Below, piece after piece: positions 33,258-43,053 of a DNA stretch of 64,000 nt. How positions within the stretch are numbered: the stretch's first letter is position 1; every line of letters starts with the position of its first letter. Under the pieces are notes generated by a model, which searched no databases, was not told where the DNA came from, and worked only from the letters and a program-made list of their open reading frames with translations. The stretch is taken from positions 23,049-87,048 of the forward strand of contig CAJKUC010000010.1 of the NCBI GenBank assembly GCA_905203015.1, written 5' to 3'. Source of the stretch: an uncultured Christensenella sp. (GTDB lineage: Bacteria; Bacillota; Clostridia; Christensenellales; Borkfalkiaceae). The position numbers and the translations under genes were made by a program.

Positions 33258-33345
33258 ATTTCTGATATATGCCGCTCTTTTTCAAAATATGCCGATTTCT
33301 TTGTTTTTTTGTCGATTTTTTATTCGATTTTATTTTTATCCGTTC

Positions 33346-34443
33346 TTATCTGCCCTTCAAATCGCTTTGCATCATATTCCCGATGGAAACGCCGTAACCG
33401 CGCGCGGGATCGTTTATAAATACGTGTGTCACCGCGCCCACAAGTTTTCCGTTCTGCAAAATCGGGCTGCCGCTCATACCCTGTACGATTCCGCCCGTTT
33501 TATCCAGCAATTCCGGATCCGTCACTTTAATCACGAAATTTTTGTTGCTTTTATTGTTTTTATCCACTTTTACGATGTCGATGTCGTATTTTTTCGGAGT
33601 ATCTCCATCAATTGTAGCGTAAATATACGCGTCGCCGATTTTCACTTCATCCGCCGCGGCCGTGTACGCGGTGATATTTCCGTTAAGCGAATAGGTTTCG
33701 TCCACCGTTCCGAAAATACCGCAATCGGTTACGTTATCGCCCGTGCCGAATTTTTCGGCGTTTAAAAGCGTGCCGCGCAATTCTCCCGCCCTGCCGCGGA
33801 TTCCTTTCGTTACCCCCACGATCGTACAGGAACAGATGTCTCCGCCGAGAAACGTGTCACCCGTTTCGCCGCCTACGGGATGCCCGAGCGATCCGAATCT
33901 TCGGCTTTCTTTTTCGATGTATGTCACCGTGCCGATGCCCGATACGCTGTCGCGTGCGAGAATCCCGATTTTCAGCCTTCCCGTTACGCGGTCTTTAACG
34001 GGCACAATCGGCACATCAGCCGTTTCGCCGCGTCGTCGTATCGTAAGAATCACCTGCTTTCCGCCGCTTTTTGCGATCGTATCGTTGAGTTCCTGCGTGG
34101 TTTTTACACGGATTCCCGATACTTTTTCGATAATGTCGCCTGTTTTCAGCCCTGCGTTCGCCGCGGGAGAATAACAGCCGCTTTCGCCCATCACCTGCGA
34201 AAGTCCGATCACCTGCGCGCCTCCCACGCCGAGCGTAAATCCCGCAGGCATGCCGCCAACGTAATATTCCGTGCCCGTCTCTTCCGCACTCGCCCTGATG
34301 TTCCCCGTCACGCGTGCGCAATCGCCTGCTTCGCCGCCGTAATCTCCGTAGTGACCGTAGATGTTTCCGCCGGAAAAAACAGATGCGCTTGCGGCTAAAA
34401 CGGCCGTCAAGATTCCTGCGATAAAAAATTTGCGTTTGCCCAT
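33346..34443 (-). CDS. spoIVB: Stage IV sporulation protein B (S55 peptidase)
   Basis: 365 aa. Signal-anchor at residues 5-24, a PDZ domain (AANAGLKTGDIIEKVSGIRVKT, about 90-150) and an S55 serine protease domain with His in GSLGHPVGG and Ser in GIVQGMSGSPILQNGK. In Bacillus it is made in the forespore and cleaves SpoIVFA to activate sigma-K. It follows recN, the standard order; spo0A, which normally follows spoIVB, is not here. Confidence 0.95.
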   Translation of the reverse strand: MGKRKFFIAGILTAVLAASASVFSGGNIYGHYGDYGGEAGDCARVTGNIRASAEETGTEYYVGGMPAGFTLGVGGAQVIGLSQVMGESGCYSPAANAGLKTGDIIEKVSGIRVKTTQELNDTIAKSGGKQVILTIRRRGETADVPIVPVKDRVTGRLKIGILARDSVSGIGTVTYIEKESRRFGSLGHPVGGETGDTFLGGDICSCTIVGVTKGIRGRAGELRGTLLNAEKFGTGDNVTDCGIFGTVDETYSLNGNITAYTAAADEVKIGDAYIYATIDGDTPKKYDIDIVKVDKNNKSNKNFVIKVTDPELLDKTGGIVQGMSGSPILQNGKLVGAVTHVFINDPARGYGVSIGNMMQSDLKGR

Positions 34444-34594
34444 TCAGTCCTCCGCCGTCGCAAAATGAGAACAGACGTTCCGCATGACGTTCCGCATGTT
34501 TTCACTCCGCTTACGGATAATTTGAGCAAACGCTTCCGTTATTATTCGCTTTTTTCGCAGGCTTTTCGATTCTTACGGCAATAATCGGCGATAA

Positions 34595-36295
34595 TTATAA
34601 TCCCGCTTTGAAATTCCGCGCTTTTTCAAGCAGTTCTTCCGCGTGCAGTAACGCCGCTTTTTCGCCGTTTTCTCCGCCCAGAAGGCGAACGATTTCCGCT
34701 TTTTGTTCTTCTTGATCGAGCGGGCGGATATACGAACGGGTTTTGCCTCCCTCTTCTTTCTTTTCGATTAAAAATTCTTTATCGCTCATGCACGCGATCT
34801 GCGCCAGATGCGAAACGGCGATAATCTGCGTTGTTTTCGCGATTTTCGCGAATTTCTCTCCCACGACTTTTGCCGTCTTTCCGCTGATCCCCGCGTCGAT
34901 CTCGTCGAATACATACGTGGAAATACCGTTCAGATCGGAAAGTCGCGTTTTGATCGCCAGCATAAAACGGCTCATTTCGCCGCCGCTGATGATTTTGCCG
35001 AGCGGTTTCTGTGGTTCGCCCGCGTTCGCCGAGAACATAAACGAAATGTCGTCCAATCCGTTTTCCGTCGCTCTTTCGGCGTCGGCTTCCGAAAATTCTT
35101 TGAACGATACGGAAAACGTCGCATGCGGAATATTCAGCGTTTTTAATTCGTCGCATACTCCCGCGCAGAACTTTTCCGCCGTTTTGCGGCGAATTTCGCT
35201 CATTTCGAGGCAAAGCGAGTAGATTTTTTTCAGATCCTCGCTCATTTCTTTTTGCAGACGTACGGATTTTTCCGCTCCGTCGGATAAAAGATCGTATTCC
35301 TTTTCTTTTTCTTCCAGAATCGCCGCGATTTCGCTCTGTTCTTTCACTGCGTATTTACGTTGCAGAGCACGGATTTCGTCCAGCCTGTTTTCTACGTTCC
35401 GCGCTTCGTTTTCGTCAAAATACAATCCGTCGGCGATCTCCGATAATTCGCCCGCCGCGTCATCCGCCTCTTCGGCAAGCGTCTCGATTCTGCCGGCAAG
35501 TTCTTCGTAGGCGGAATCGAGCGAAGATATGCCGTTCATCGCCCGCCGCGCGTTCCGTAGGGAATCCGCCGCGCCGCCGTCGCAGGAAAGATACTCCGCC
35601 GCTTCTTTCACGGCACTTAAAATTTTTTCGAGATTGTTTATTTTATTGCGTTTTTGAATGAGTTCTTCCTCTTCGCCCTCTTTCCAGTCCGCCGATCTGA
35701 TTTCGTCGATGGAAAATTTCAGAATTTCCAGTCGCCGCGCCCGCTCTTCTTCGTTGCCGCCGAGCGATGCAAGCGCGCGTTTCTTTTCTTTATAAGCGGA
35801 GAGAATATCGGCAAGCGCGCGCTTCGTTTTCGTAAGGGACTCTCCGCATACGCCGTCCAGCGTTTTCAACTGATTCGATTCGGAAAGCAAAAAGAAATGT
35901 TCGCTCTGCCCGTGTACGTCCACAAGTTTCGATGTGATTCTGCGCAGCATTGCCGCCGTAGCCGTGCTGCCGTTTATCTTCACCGAATTTTTTCCTCCGT
36001 CGGTAAAACGCCGCGAAATCACGATCTCCCCGTCGCTGTCGATATCCATTTCGCGCAGATCGCGCACGGCTTCGGAAGATTCGGGAACGAAAAATTCCGC
36101 TTTCACGAAACATTCCGTTTCTCCGTAACGGATCATCGTTTTATCCGCTTTTGCGCCGAGAACGAAATTCAGCGAATCGAGAATCACGGATTTTCCCGCG
36201 CCCGTTTCGCCCGAAAGCACGTTCAGCCCTTCGGAAAATTCTATTTCCGCGCTTTCGATCAGCGCTACGTTTTTCACCGACAGTTTCGCAAGCAT
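34595..36295 (-). CDS. recN: DNA repair protein RecN
   Basis: 566 aa SMC-like ATPase for double-strand break repair. Walker A GETGAGKSVILDSL at the N-terminus, two coiled-coil arms in the middle and a C-terminal half with signature KIISGGEMSRFMLAIK and Walker B TYVFDEIDAGISGKT, followed by the HLAQIA switch. Length and motifs are normal. In the argR-recN-spoIVB order typical of Firmicutes. No SOS box was recognised before it. Confidence 0.96.
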   Translation of the reverse strand: MLAKLSVKNVALIESAEIEFSEGLNVLSGETGAGKSVILDSLNFVLGAKADKTMIRYGETECFVKAEFFVPESSEAVRDLREMDIDSDGEIVISRRFTDGGKNSVKINGSTATAAMLRRITSKLVDVHGQSEHFFLLSESNQLKTLDGVCGESLTKTKRALADILSAYKEKKRALASLGGNEEERARRLEILKFSIDEIRSADWKEGEEEELIQKRNKINNLEKILSAVKEAAEYLSCDGGAADSLRNARRAMNGISSLDSAYEELAGRIETLAEEADDAAGELSEIADGLYFDENEARNVENRLDEIRALQRKYAVKEQSEIAAILEEKEKEYDLLSDGAEKSVRLQKEMSEDLKKIYSLCLEMSEIRRKTAEKFCAGVCDELKTLNIPHATFSVSFKEFSEADAERATENGLDDISFMFSANAGEPQKPLGKIISGGEMSRFMLAIKTRLSDLNGISTYVFDEIDAGISGKTAKVVGEKFAKIAKTTQIIAVSHLAQIACMSDKEFLIEKKEEGGKTRSYIRPLDQEEQKAEIVRLLGGENGEKAALLHAEELLEKARNFKAGL

Positions 36296-36406
36296 AGTAT
36301 TTCTCTCTTTGTTTTTTCTTTTTGTATCCGCGCCTTATTATGGTCTATTTTCCGCGATTCGCCAATGCCTCCTCGGGCATATCCGCAAGATCATCGAGCC
36401 GTAATT

Positions 36407-36859
36407 TCAACGTAAAAATTCCGAAAGCCGACGTTGCACTTCGTCGGCGGAATCGTTGTCCTTGCACACCACAAGCAACGTATCGTCGCCTGCAACGGAT
36501 CCAACAACGCTTTCGAGATTGAGTTTATCTACCACCGCGCCCGCATTCGCGCCGTTGCCGGTCATCGTTTTCACCACCACGAGATTTTGCGCCACGGCAA
36601 CGCTCACAACGCAGTTTTTAAAAAGATTCCGCATTTTTTCGGAAACTTCCCCCTCGTTTTCCCCGATGTAGGCATAACGATATTTCTTTTCGATCCCCGC
36701 CACTTTGAAAAGGTGCAGATCGCGTATATCGCGCGAAATCGTCGCCTGCGTCACCACATAGTTTTCGCGGTTGAGTTCCTCGCACAGTTCTTCCTGCGTT
36801 TCAATCTCTTTTCTTGCGATCAGTTCCAGTATTTTTTCATGTCTTTCTGCTCGTAACAT
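36407..36859 (-). CDS. argR: Arginine repressor ArgR
   Basis: 150 aa hexameric, arginine-sensing transcription regulator. N-terminal winged helix (RHEKILELIARKEIETQEELCEEL, VTQATISRDIRDLHL) and C-terminal oligomerisation and arginine-binding domain (VVVKTMTGNGANAGAVVDKL, SVVGSVAGDDTLLVVCKDN) with the acidic arginine-contact residues. Placed between nadK and recN, as in other Firmicutes. Confidence 0.95.
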   Translation of the reverse strand: MLRAERHEKILELIARKEIETQEELCEELNRENYVVTQATISRDIRDLHLFKVAGIEKKYRYAYIGENEGEVSEKMRNLFKNCVVSVAVAQNLVVVKTMTGNGANAGAVVDKLNLESVVGSVAGDDTLLVVCKDNDSADEVQRRLSEFLR

Positions 36860-36990
36860 TATGAATCACCCTCTCTTTCCGATATTTTATTTAAGTATGC
36901 TTTTGCTCAAATTGTTATAAATTTTCGTGTTTTCTGCCTGAATTTGATTTTCTATGCGCAGCCAAGCCGCACATATCGCTTTATTCCGTT

Positions 36991-37794
36991 TCAGCCGAGT
37001 TTTCTTCGCACTTTCGCATAGAACGAGGAATACGACCTCGTGGGAAAAACTGCGCACAGATCGGCTGTTTCCGCCCGGATAAATCCGCCTTCTTTCACGT
37101 GCGCCCGCACTTCGCCGTCGATCAGAAGAAAGGCGTCGCCACGCGTAATCGATACCGAAATCGTATCGTCCGAAGGGAACACGACGGGCCTTGCCGCAAG
37201 GGAAAACGCGCAAAGCGGCGTAAGCAGGATCGCGGGCGTTTGCGGTACGATGATCGGTCCGCCCGCAGAAAGCGAATACGCCGTAGACCCCGTAGGCGTG
37301 CACACGAGAATGCCGTCGCCCGAAAATTCGTCGAAATCGCAGCCGTTCACGTTCGTCTGCACTTTCAGCATTCTGCCGTCTTTCACGTTGTAATCGCGGC
37401 GAAGCGCGGCCTCGTTCAGCGCAAAGAACGTTCCTTCTTTACAGGTGATTTTTAAAAGCGACCGTTTCGCTTCCGCGATTTTTCCTCTTTCAAGGTCGTT
37501 TAAAAACGCAGGTATTTTCTCCGTTTCATCCTTCTCGAATTCCGCCAAAAAACCGAGCGTACCGTAATTTACGCCTACGATTTTCACACCGAAACGGGCG
37601 CATTTTTCCGCGCAGCGCAAAATCGTTCCGTCTCCGCCCAGCACGAAAAGCACGTCCGCTCCGGAAAGAGCGTTTTCGTCGTTTACGTCGACTTCCGAGG
37701 CCGAAAAGCCGTTTTTTTCCAAAAACACAACGAATTTTTGCGCGTTTGCGCCGTTTTCCGCTTTTTCAGCGTTTGCGTATACGCCCGTTTTCAT
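36991..37794 (-). CDS. nadK: NAD kinase
   Basis: 267 aa. ATP-dependent phosphorylation of NAD to NADP. Motifs: FVLGGDGTILRCA (GGDG phosphate loop), NYGTLGFLAEF, ALNEAALRRD (NE/D motif) and DGILVCTPTGSTAYSLSAGGPI. The ATG at 37794 overlaps the tlyA stop and has GAGGAGG 7 bases upstream; the longer open frame overlapping tlyA is rejected. Translationally coupled to tlyA. Confidence 0.95.
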   Translation of the reverse strand: MKTGVYANAEKAENGANAQKFVVFLEKNGFSASEVDVNDENALSGADVLFVLGGDGTILRCAEKCARFGVKIVGVNYGTLGFLAEFEKDETEKIPAFLNDLERGKIAEAKRSLLKITCKEGTFFALNEAALRRDYNVKDGRMLKVQTNVNGCDFDEFSGDGILVCTPTGSTAYSLSAGGPIIVPQTPAILLTPLCAFSLAARPVVFPSDDTISVSITRGDAFLLIDGEVRAHVKEGGFIRAETADLCAVFPTRSYSSFYAKVRRKLG

Positions 37795-38627
37795 GCTTTT
37801 GCCTCCTCTTTTTTCTTTTCTTCCGAAATGCTCCGCAAAATTTCGTCGAGGTGCGAAAGTATTTCGCCGTTTGCCCGTTTTCTTGCGGCTTTTACGCGTT
37901 CCGTATCGTTCGATTCGGCGCATTTTTCCAGCCACAGCACGTATTCTACGTTCTTTCCTTTTCTTACGGGCGCATTCGTGATCTTTTTCGGAAACAATCC
38001 CGCTGCTTCGGCATAAGAAAGCACTTTCGACACGATTTTTTTATGTTCTGTCTTTTTTACTATGCCGCTTTTTCCGATCCCCTTGTTTTCGCACTCGAAT
38101 TGCGGCTTGATCAGCACGAAAGCGTCTTTTCCGTCGTTCAGCAAATCCGCGATCACGGGAAGAATCAGGCGCAAAGATATAAAAGATACGTCCGCCACCA
38201 CGCCGTCGGGCGGGCAGGGAAAATCCTCTTTTTTAAGATACCGCGCATTTATGTTCTCCATGGGAATCACGCGCGGATCGGCGGCGATTTTACTATCGAG
38301 CAGGCTTTCGCCCACGTCTACGGCAAATACTTTTTGCGCGCCGTTTTGCAAAAGACAATCGGTAAAGCCTCCCGCGCTCGCTCCGATATCCGCAAAGATT
38401 TTCCCTCTGCAATCGTAGCCGAAAGCGGAGATTGCTTTTTCCAGTTTGTAGCCGCCGTTGGAAACGAAGCGTTTTTCGGGAGAGATAAACGTAAAAATAT
38501 CGTCCTCTTGCACCTCGTCTTTCGGGGCGAGCGGCTTATTCCCGCGCAAAATTCTGCCGGCAGACAATTCTTCGGCGGCTTTTGTTCGCGATCCGAATTT
38601 TTCGGCAAAAAATTTATCCGCTCTCAT
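37791..38627 (-). CDS. tlyA: TlyA-family rRNA methyltransferase
   Basis: 278 aa. N-terminal S4 RNA-binding domain (MRADKFFAEKFGSRTKAAE) and an FtsJ-like SAM methyltransferase domain (FADIGASAGGFTDCLLQNGA, VIPMENINARYL, VVADVSFISLRLILP, LIKPQFE). TlyA proteins 2'-O-methylate 16S and 23S rRNA and were once called haemolysins. AGGAGG precedes the ATG. The usual tlyA-nadK-argR-recN order follows. A pair of 15-bp palindromes separates it from dxs. Confidence 0.93.
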   Translation of the reverse strand: MRADKFFAEKFGSRTKAAEELSAGRILRGNKPLAPKDEVQEDDIFTFISPEKRFVSNGGYKLEKAISAFGYDCRGKIFADIGASAGGFTDCLLQNGAQKVFAVDVGESLLDSKIAADPRVIPMENINARYLKKEDFPCPPDGVVADVSFISLRLILPVIADLLNDGKDAFVLIKPQFECENKGIGKSGIVKKTEHKKIVSKVLSYAEAAGLFPKKITNAPVRKGKNVEYVLWLEKCAESNDTERVKAARKRANGEILSHLDEILRSISEEKKKEEAKA

Positions 38628-38654
38628 AAAGCCTCCTTCAAAAATCCTTATGTA

Positions 38655-38687
38655 TTATGTCAGACATAATTATTATGCGTAACATAG
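38655..38687. repeat. Pair of 15-bp 7-1-7 palindromes between dxs and tlyA
   Basis: TTATGTCAGACATAA (38655-38669), the most perfect copy, a 3-base spacer, then TTATGCGTAACATAG (38673-38687). Same 15-3-15 layout as at 2706-2738 and 56017-56049. Confidence 0.6.
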
Positions 38688-38704
38688 CACCTCCGGAAAA
38701 TAAA

Positions 38705-40603
38705 TCACAACAAACTTTCCGTATATCTTCTGATTTCCTCACAGGAAACACCGTACCGGCGTTGCAGCGAAGCCACGCTTCCCTGCGGAATAAACGAATC
38801 GCGATAGGCAAACGCCTTGAACGAACGTTTTTCTGCCGTCGCTTTGTTTTCGTCCTGCGTAAGCAGCGCGTGTTCCACGGCAGAGCCGAATCCGCCCGAA
38901 AATACGTTATCCTCTATCGTTATCGCCGTTCCTTTAATTTCGGAAAGCAATTTTTCATCCAACGGCTTTACGAAGCGGGCGTTCACTACGTTCAAGTTGT
39001 CCGCTTTTCCCGCTTCTTCCAACGCACGATATACTTTCAACGCGATAATCAGGCAACGTTCTCCCGTGGCAATCAGCGTAATTTTCGCCGAATCGTGCTT
39101 CACGAGATATTCCCACGTTCCGGGCACTATTGTCTCCGACCTCGAAAGCAAAGCCTTTTTTTGCGGAATACGGCTTGAAAACACCACTTTCCCGCATCTC
39201 GGATACCGTATCGCCAGAGGATGCGAAAATTTCTCGCTCCAATCGAGCATCTTACGGAATTCTTCCGTATCTTTCGGAGATGCGATCGTAAGATTCGGGA
39301 TCATGGAAAGATAAGATAAATCGAAAACGCCCTGATGCGTTTCTCCGTCCGCGCCCGAAATTCCCGCGCGATCGATGCAGAACGTTACGGGAAGATCCTG
39401 TGCGCACACGTCGTGAATGATTTCGTCGTAAGCACGCTGTAAAAACGTGGAATAAATCGCATAATACGGTTTCATGCCTTCTGTGGCGAGCGCGGCGCAC
39501 AACACGGCGGCGTTCTCTTCGCAGATTCCCACGTCGAACGCCCGTTCGGGGTAAGAATCGAAAAATCCGCGCAGACCGAGCGCGTCGGTCATCGCGGCGG
39601 TAACGGCAACGATTTTATCGTTTTTTGCCGCAATTTTTTTCAGTTCGTCGCCGAGAATTTCCGAATATTCCCGTTCTTTTTTCGTTCTTACGGGCGGTAC
39701 GCCGTGCGTTACGGCGGGATGATCCTCGCAGAATCCGTAGCCTTTTCCCTTTTTCGTGACAATATGCAAAAGAACGGATTTTTCTTTCAGCATTCGTTTC
39801 GCTTTTTTCAAAGCGTCCGTCACTTCGTCGATCTCGTTGCCGTCTATAACGCCGAGATAAGAGAGATTAAAACTTTCCAGCAAACGAATCCCTGCATTTT
39901 TATCGTCGGCTTCTTTTTTACGTTTTTCTTCGTTTGCACACGCAAATACACCGTTTTTCGCAAAATTTCCCTTGCAAACTGCGCTGTTTGCGGTTTCCGC
40001 GGTTGTTTTTTCGCCCCCGCGGATCGCGGAAAGAATATCGTGCATGCCGCCCACCGTGGGCGAAATCGACATGCCGTTATCGTTCAGTATGATCAGAATT
40101 TTCGTATCCAGAATCTTCAAAGAATTCAGGGCTTCGTAAATCAGCCCGTTGTTGAACGAGCCGTCACCGATGAAAGCGATTACGTCGAAATCTTCTTTTT
40201 TCAGATCCCGCGCTTTTGCTATACCGATCGCGGCGGATACCGACGTGCCCGCATGCCCCGTATCATAGAAATCGAAAACGCTTTCGCTTCGCTTCGGAAA
40301 CCCCGAAATACCGCCTTCCTGCCGCAACGTATCGAACGCGCCCGCACGCCCCGTCAGCGCTTTGTAGGCGTAACATTGATGCCCTACGTCGAAAATAATC
40401 TTGTCTTTCGTAAAATCGAATACGTTGCAAAGCCCCACCGTGGCTTCGATCGCGCCGAGATTCGACGATAAATGTCCGCCGCATTCGGATACTTTCTCAT
40501 AAATAAACGAACGCAACTCATCGCAAAGCACGTTGAGTTCGCCGTTCGTCATTTTTCTTACGTCGTCGGGAGAAATCTCCCGCAAAGATATGTTTTTGCC
40601 CAC
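38705..40603 (-). CDS. dxs: 1-deoxy-D-xylulose-5-phosphate synthase
   Basis: 632 aa thiamine-diphosphate enzyme joining pyruvate and glyceraldehyde-3-phosphate, first step of the MEP isoprenoid route. Motifs: HLSSNLGAIEATVGL near the N-terminus, the ThDP-binding IAFIGDGSFNNGLIYEALN, HDILSAIRGG region, and the transketolase-like middle domain VGICEENAAVLCAALATEGMKP and DRAGISGADGETHQGVFDLSYL. Feeds the neighbouring ispA and the ispH fusion at 51-53 kb. Confidence 0.96.
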   Translation of the reverse strand: MGKNISLREISPDDVRKMTNGELNVLCDELRSFIYEKVSECGGHLSSNLGAIEATVGLCNVFDFTKDKIIFDVGHQCYAYKALTGRAGAFDTLRQEGGISGFPKRSESVFDFYDTGHAGTSVSAAIGIAKARDLKKEDFDVIAFIGDGSFNNGLIYEALNSLKILDTKILIILNDNGMSISPTVGGMHDILSAIRGGEKTTAETANSAVCKGNFAKNGVFACANEEKRKKEADDKNAGIRLLESFNLSYLGVIDGNEIDEVTDALKKAKRMLKEKSVLLHIVTKKGKGYGFCEDHPAVTHGVPPVRTKKEREYSEILGDELKKIAAKNDKIVAVTAAMTDALGLRGFFDSYPERAFDVGICEENAAVLCAALATEGMKPYYAIYSTFLQRAYDEIIHDVCAQDLPVTFCIDRAGISGADGETHQGVFDLSYLSMIPNLTIASPKDTEEFRKMLDWSEKFSHPLAIRYPRCGKVVFSSRIPQKKALLSRSETIVPGTWEYLVKHDSAKITLIATGERCLIIALKVYRALEEAGKADNLNVVNARFVKPLDEKLLSEIKGTAITIEDNVFSGGFGSAVEHALLTQDENKATAEKRSFKAFAYRDSFIPQGSVASLQRRYGVSCEEIRRYTESLL

Positions 40604-40670
40604 TCTGTTTACCTGTTTCGGCAGGATATCCGTTTTGCCGAAAATCCTCGGCGGCGAAATGCCGCACGCC

Positions 40671-41546
40671 TTATTTTTCCCGATTTCTTACATAAGTGAC
40701 GAGATCTCGCAAAAATGCTGTGTCGCCGTCGATTCCGTCCAGTACGGCGTAGGCGTCGGAAGCGTATAAATCCGCCTGAATTTTCGCCCCGTCAAGCCCG
40801 TAAAGAGAAACGAACGTCAGTTTATTCTCCTTTTTGTCCTTTCCCGTCGTCTTGCCAAGCGATTCAAATGACGCCGTTTCGTCGAGAATATCGTCGGTGA
40901 TCTGAAAAAGCGTACCGAGATATTTGCCGAATTGTTCCAGTTCAAAATAATTCTTGTTTTCCGCCAGCACGCAAGGCGCAAGCACGGAAGACAAAATAAG
41001 TTTCCCCGTTTTATGTTCATCGATGAAACGCAACGTCGCTTCGTCCACTACGGCGTCTTTTTCCGCGGCGAGAAGATCCGCCGATTGCCCTGCGATCATG
41101 CCGTCGATCCCCGCGTATTCGCAGATCATACGAGCCGCACGCACATATTTTTCGCCTTTGAAACAGCAATCGAATAAAACGAGATACGCCGTATTCAAAA
41201 GCGCGTCGCCCGCCAGCACCGCATGCCCTTCGCCGAACGCTTTATGCGAAGACGGCTTGCCTCGGCGAAAATCGTCGTTATCCATCGCGGGCAAATCGTC
41301 GTGAATCAAAGAATACGTGTGAATCATTTCCGTAGCGAGAGCATAAGGCAACGCTTCGGAAAAATCAAGAGACAACGCGTCCGCTACGGCAAGCGTAAGC
41401 ACGGGTCTGATCCTCTTTCCGCCGTTTAAAAAACTGTACGCCATGCTTTCTTTCAGAATCGCAGGCGTAGTTTTCAGCGCCGAAAAGTATTTTTCCGCGT
41501 ATTCGTTGAAAACGTTCAAATATTTTTCATACCGTTCGTCAAACAT
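40671..41546 (-). CDS. ispA: Farnesyl (polyprenyl) diphosphate synthase
   Basis: 291 aa trans-prenyltransferase. First Asp-rich motif LIHDDLPAMDNDDFRRG, second FQITDDILDET, plus GGKRIRPVLTLAVADAL. Chain length probably C15 (IspA type). Adjacent to dxs, as in most Firmicutes. In many relatives xseA and xseB lie between folD and this gene; here folD ends 176 bases upstream and no xse genes are seen in between. Confidence 0.94.
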   Translation of the reverse strand: MFDERYEKYLNVFNEYAEKYFSALKTTPAILKESMAYSFLNGGKRIRPVLTLAVADALSLDFSEALPYALATEMIHTYSLIHDDLPAMDNDDFRRGKPSSHKAFGEGHAVLAGDALLNTAYLVLFDCCFKGEKYVRAARMICEYAGIDGMIAGQSADLLAAEKDAVVDEATLRFIDEHKTGKLILSSVLAPCVLAENKNYFELEQFGKYLGTLFQITDDILDETASFESLGKTTGKDKKENKLTFVSLYGLDGAKIQADLYASDAYAVLDGIDGDTAFLRDLVTYVRNREK

Positions 41547-41722
41547 AAATTTCGCTCTCCGCTTAATTATCCGCGCCGCTTATTCTAAATATACGAATCG
41601 CGGCGGCTTTACGTAAAATACGGCGTTTTCCGCGTCTTTTTCTTCTTCGTTCCGGGAAGCCGTTGCCTTCTTCCGCGCTTTTGCGGCGCAGATCAAACGC
41701 AATCGCCGAAACGGTAAAACCT

Positions 41723-42568
41723 TCAGATGTTCTTTTTGCTTTGCGCTTTTGCCGCAAGAAATGTGTTATATAAAAGCATGGCGATCGTCATCGGACCAAC
41801 TCCGCCCGGTACGGGGCTGATCGCGCCCGCCACGTTTTTCACGTTCTCGAAATCCACGTCGCCGCAGATCTTGCCGCTTTCGTCGCGATTGATTCCTACG
41901 TCGATCACCGTTGCCCCCGGCTTCACCATATCGACGGTGACGAATTTTTTCTTTCCGATCGCCGCAATCAATATATCCGCTTCGCGGCAGATTTCTTTCA
42001 GGTTCTGCGTTTTGCTGTGGCAAATCGTCACCGTGGCGTCCGCGTTCAGAAGCAGCATCGCCATAGGCCGCCCTACGGTGTTGCTTCTGCCCAGCACCAC
42101 GGCGTGTTTACCCCGTAAATCCACATTCGCGCTTTCCAGCATTTTCATCACGCCGAAAGGCGTGCAGGCAACGATTCCGCCGCGATTCATCGCCAGTTTT
42201 CCCACGTTGCTCTCGCAAAAACCGTCCACGTCTTTTTCCACGGGAATCTTTGCCAAAGCGGCGCGCTCGTTCAATCCCGCGGGCAAAGGCAGTTGCAATA
42301 AAATGCCGTTTACACTCTCGTCCGCTGCAAGTTCGCTTATCGTATTTTCCAGAGATTCCTGCGAGCAATCCGCAGGCAATTCGCGGACAATCGAAACGAC
42401 GCCCGTTTCGGCGCACGCTTTCGCTTTATTCTTTACATAAATTTTCGAGGCGGGATCGTCGCCGACGATCACTACCGCCAAGGTAACTTTCAAACTGGAA
42501 GTTTCGATATTTTCTTTAATTTCGCCTCGTATTTTCGCAGCCAGCGCTTTTCCGTCGATCAAAGTCAT
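41723..42568 (-). CDS. folD: Bifunctional methylenetetrahydrofolate dehydrogenase/cyclohydrolase
   Basis: 281 aa one-carbon enzyme interconverting methylene-, methenyl- and formyl-tetrahydrofolate. Motifs: LAVVIVGDDPASKIYVKNK (catalytic YxxxK), VNGILLQLPLPAGLNE, KDVDGF, VVLGRSNTVGRPMAMLL and the C-terminal PVPGGVGPMTIAMLLYNT. Complete. Lies between nusB and ispA. Confidence 0.97.
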   Translation of the reverse strand: MTLIDGKALAAKIRGEIKENIETSSLKVTLAVVIVGDDPASKIYVKNKAKACAETGVVSIVRELPADCSQESLENTISELAADESVNGILLQLPLPAGLNERAALAKIPVEKDVDGFCESNVGKLAMNRGGIVACTPFGVMKMLESANVDLRGKHAVVLGRSNTVGRPMAMLLLNADATVTICHSKTQNLKEICREADILIAAIGKKKFVTVDMVKPGATVIDVGINRDESGKICGDVDFENVKNVAGAISPVPGGVGPMTIAMLLYNTFLAAKAQSKKNI

Positions 42569-42593
42569 TGTTTTCTCCGTTTTTTCTTTTGAA

Positions 42594-43007
42594 TTACGCC
42601 TTTTTCTTATTGATGATTCCGGAAAGCACGCCGTTCACAAAATCCGCGGCGGTATCTCCCGAATACTTTTTCGCGAGATTCGTCGCTTCGGAAACGGAAA
42701 CGACGGGCGGAATTTCTTTGTCGTCGAAATACAGAATTTCCGCAACGGCAATCATCAGAACGCATTTATCCAAAGGAAAAATACGATTTTCGAGGTAGTG
42801 ATGCGAAGCCGATTCGATTGTTCCGATCACTTCCGCACGGTGTTCCGAAATCACGGAAAGCAACTTATCCGCGAAAGAAACATCCTCTTCTTTTTCGATA
42901 TTGAATTTTTTGTATACTCTGTTTTTAAATTCCGTCGTGCAGCCGTCGCTGTTGAATTGCTCGGCAAATAATACGCACATCACCGCTTCGCGGCAATCGT
43001 TTCTCAT
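42594..43007 (-). CDS. nusB: Transcription antitermination factor NusB
   Basis: 137 aa all-helical RNA-binding protein for rRNA antitermination, working with NusE/S10. Recognisable FPLDKCVLMIAVAEILYFD and VSVSEATNLAKKYSGDTAADFVNGVLSGI, the family C-terminal signature. The N-terminal half is diverged. In the asp23-nusB-folD order typical of Firmicutes. Confidence 0.93.
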   Translation of the reverse strand: MRNDCREAVMCVLFAEQFNSDGCTTEFKNRVYKKFNIEKEEDVSFADKLLSVISEHRAEVIGTIESASHHYLENRIFPLDKCVLMIAVAEILYFDDKEIPPVVSVSEATNLAKKYSGDTAADFVNGVLSGIINKKKA

Positions 43008-43053
43008 AAATCTTCTTCTCCGTAAAAACTTCTTTTATAAAAACGTGCCGAAA

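Noticed and set aside
41547..41757. Possible xseB remnant between folD and ispA
   Set aside because: The short Arg/Lys-rich frame does not resemble exonuclease VII small subunit in any frame.
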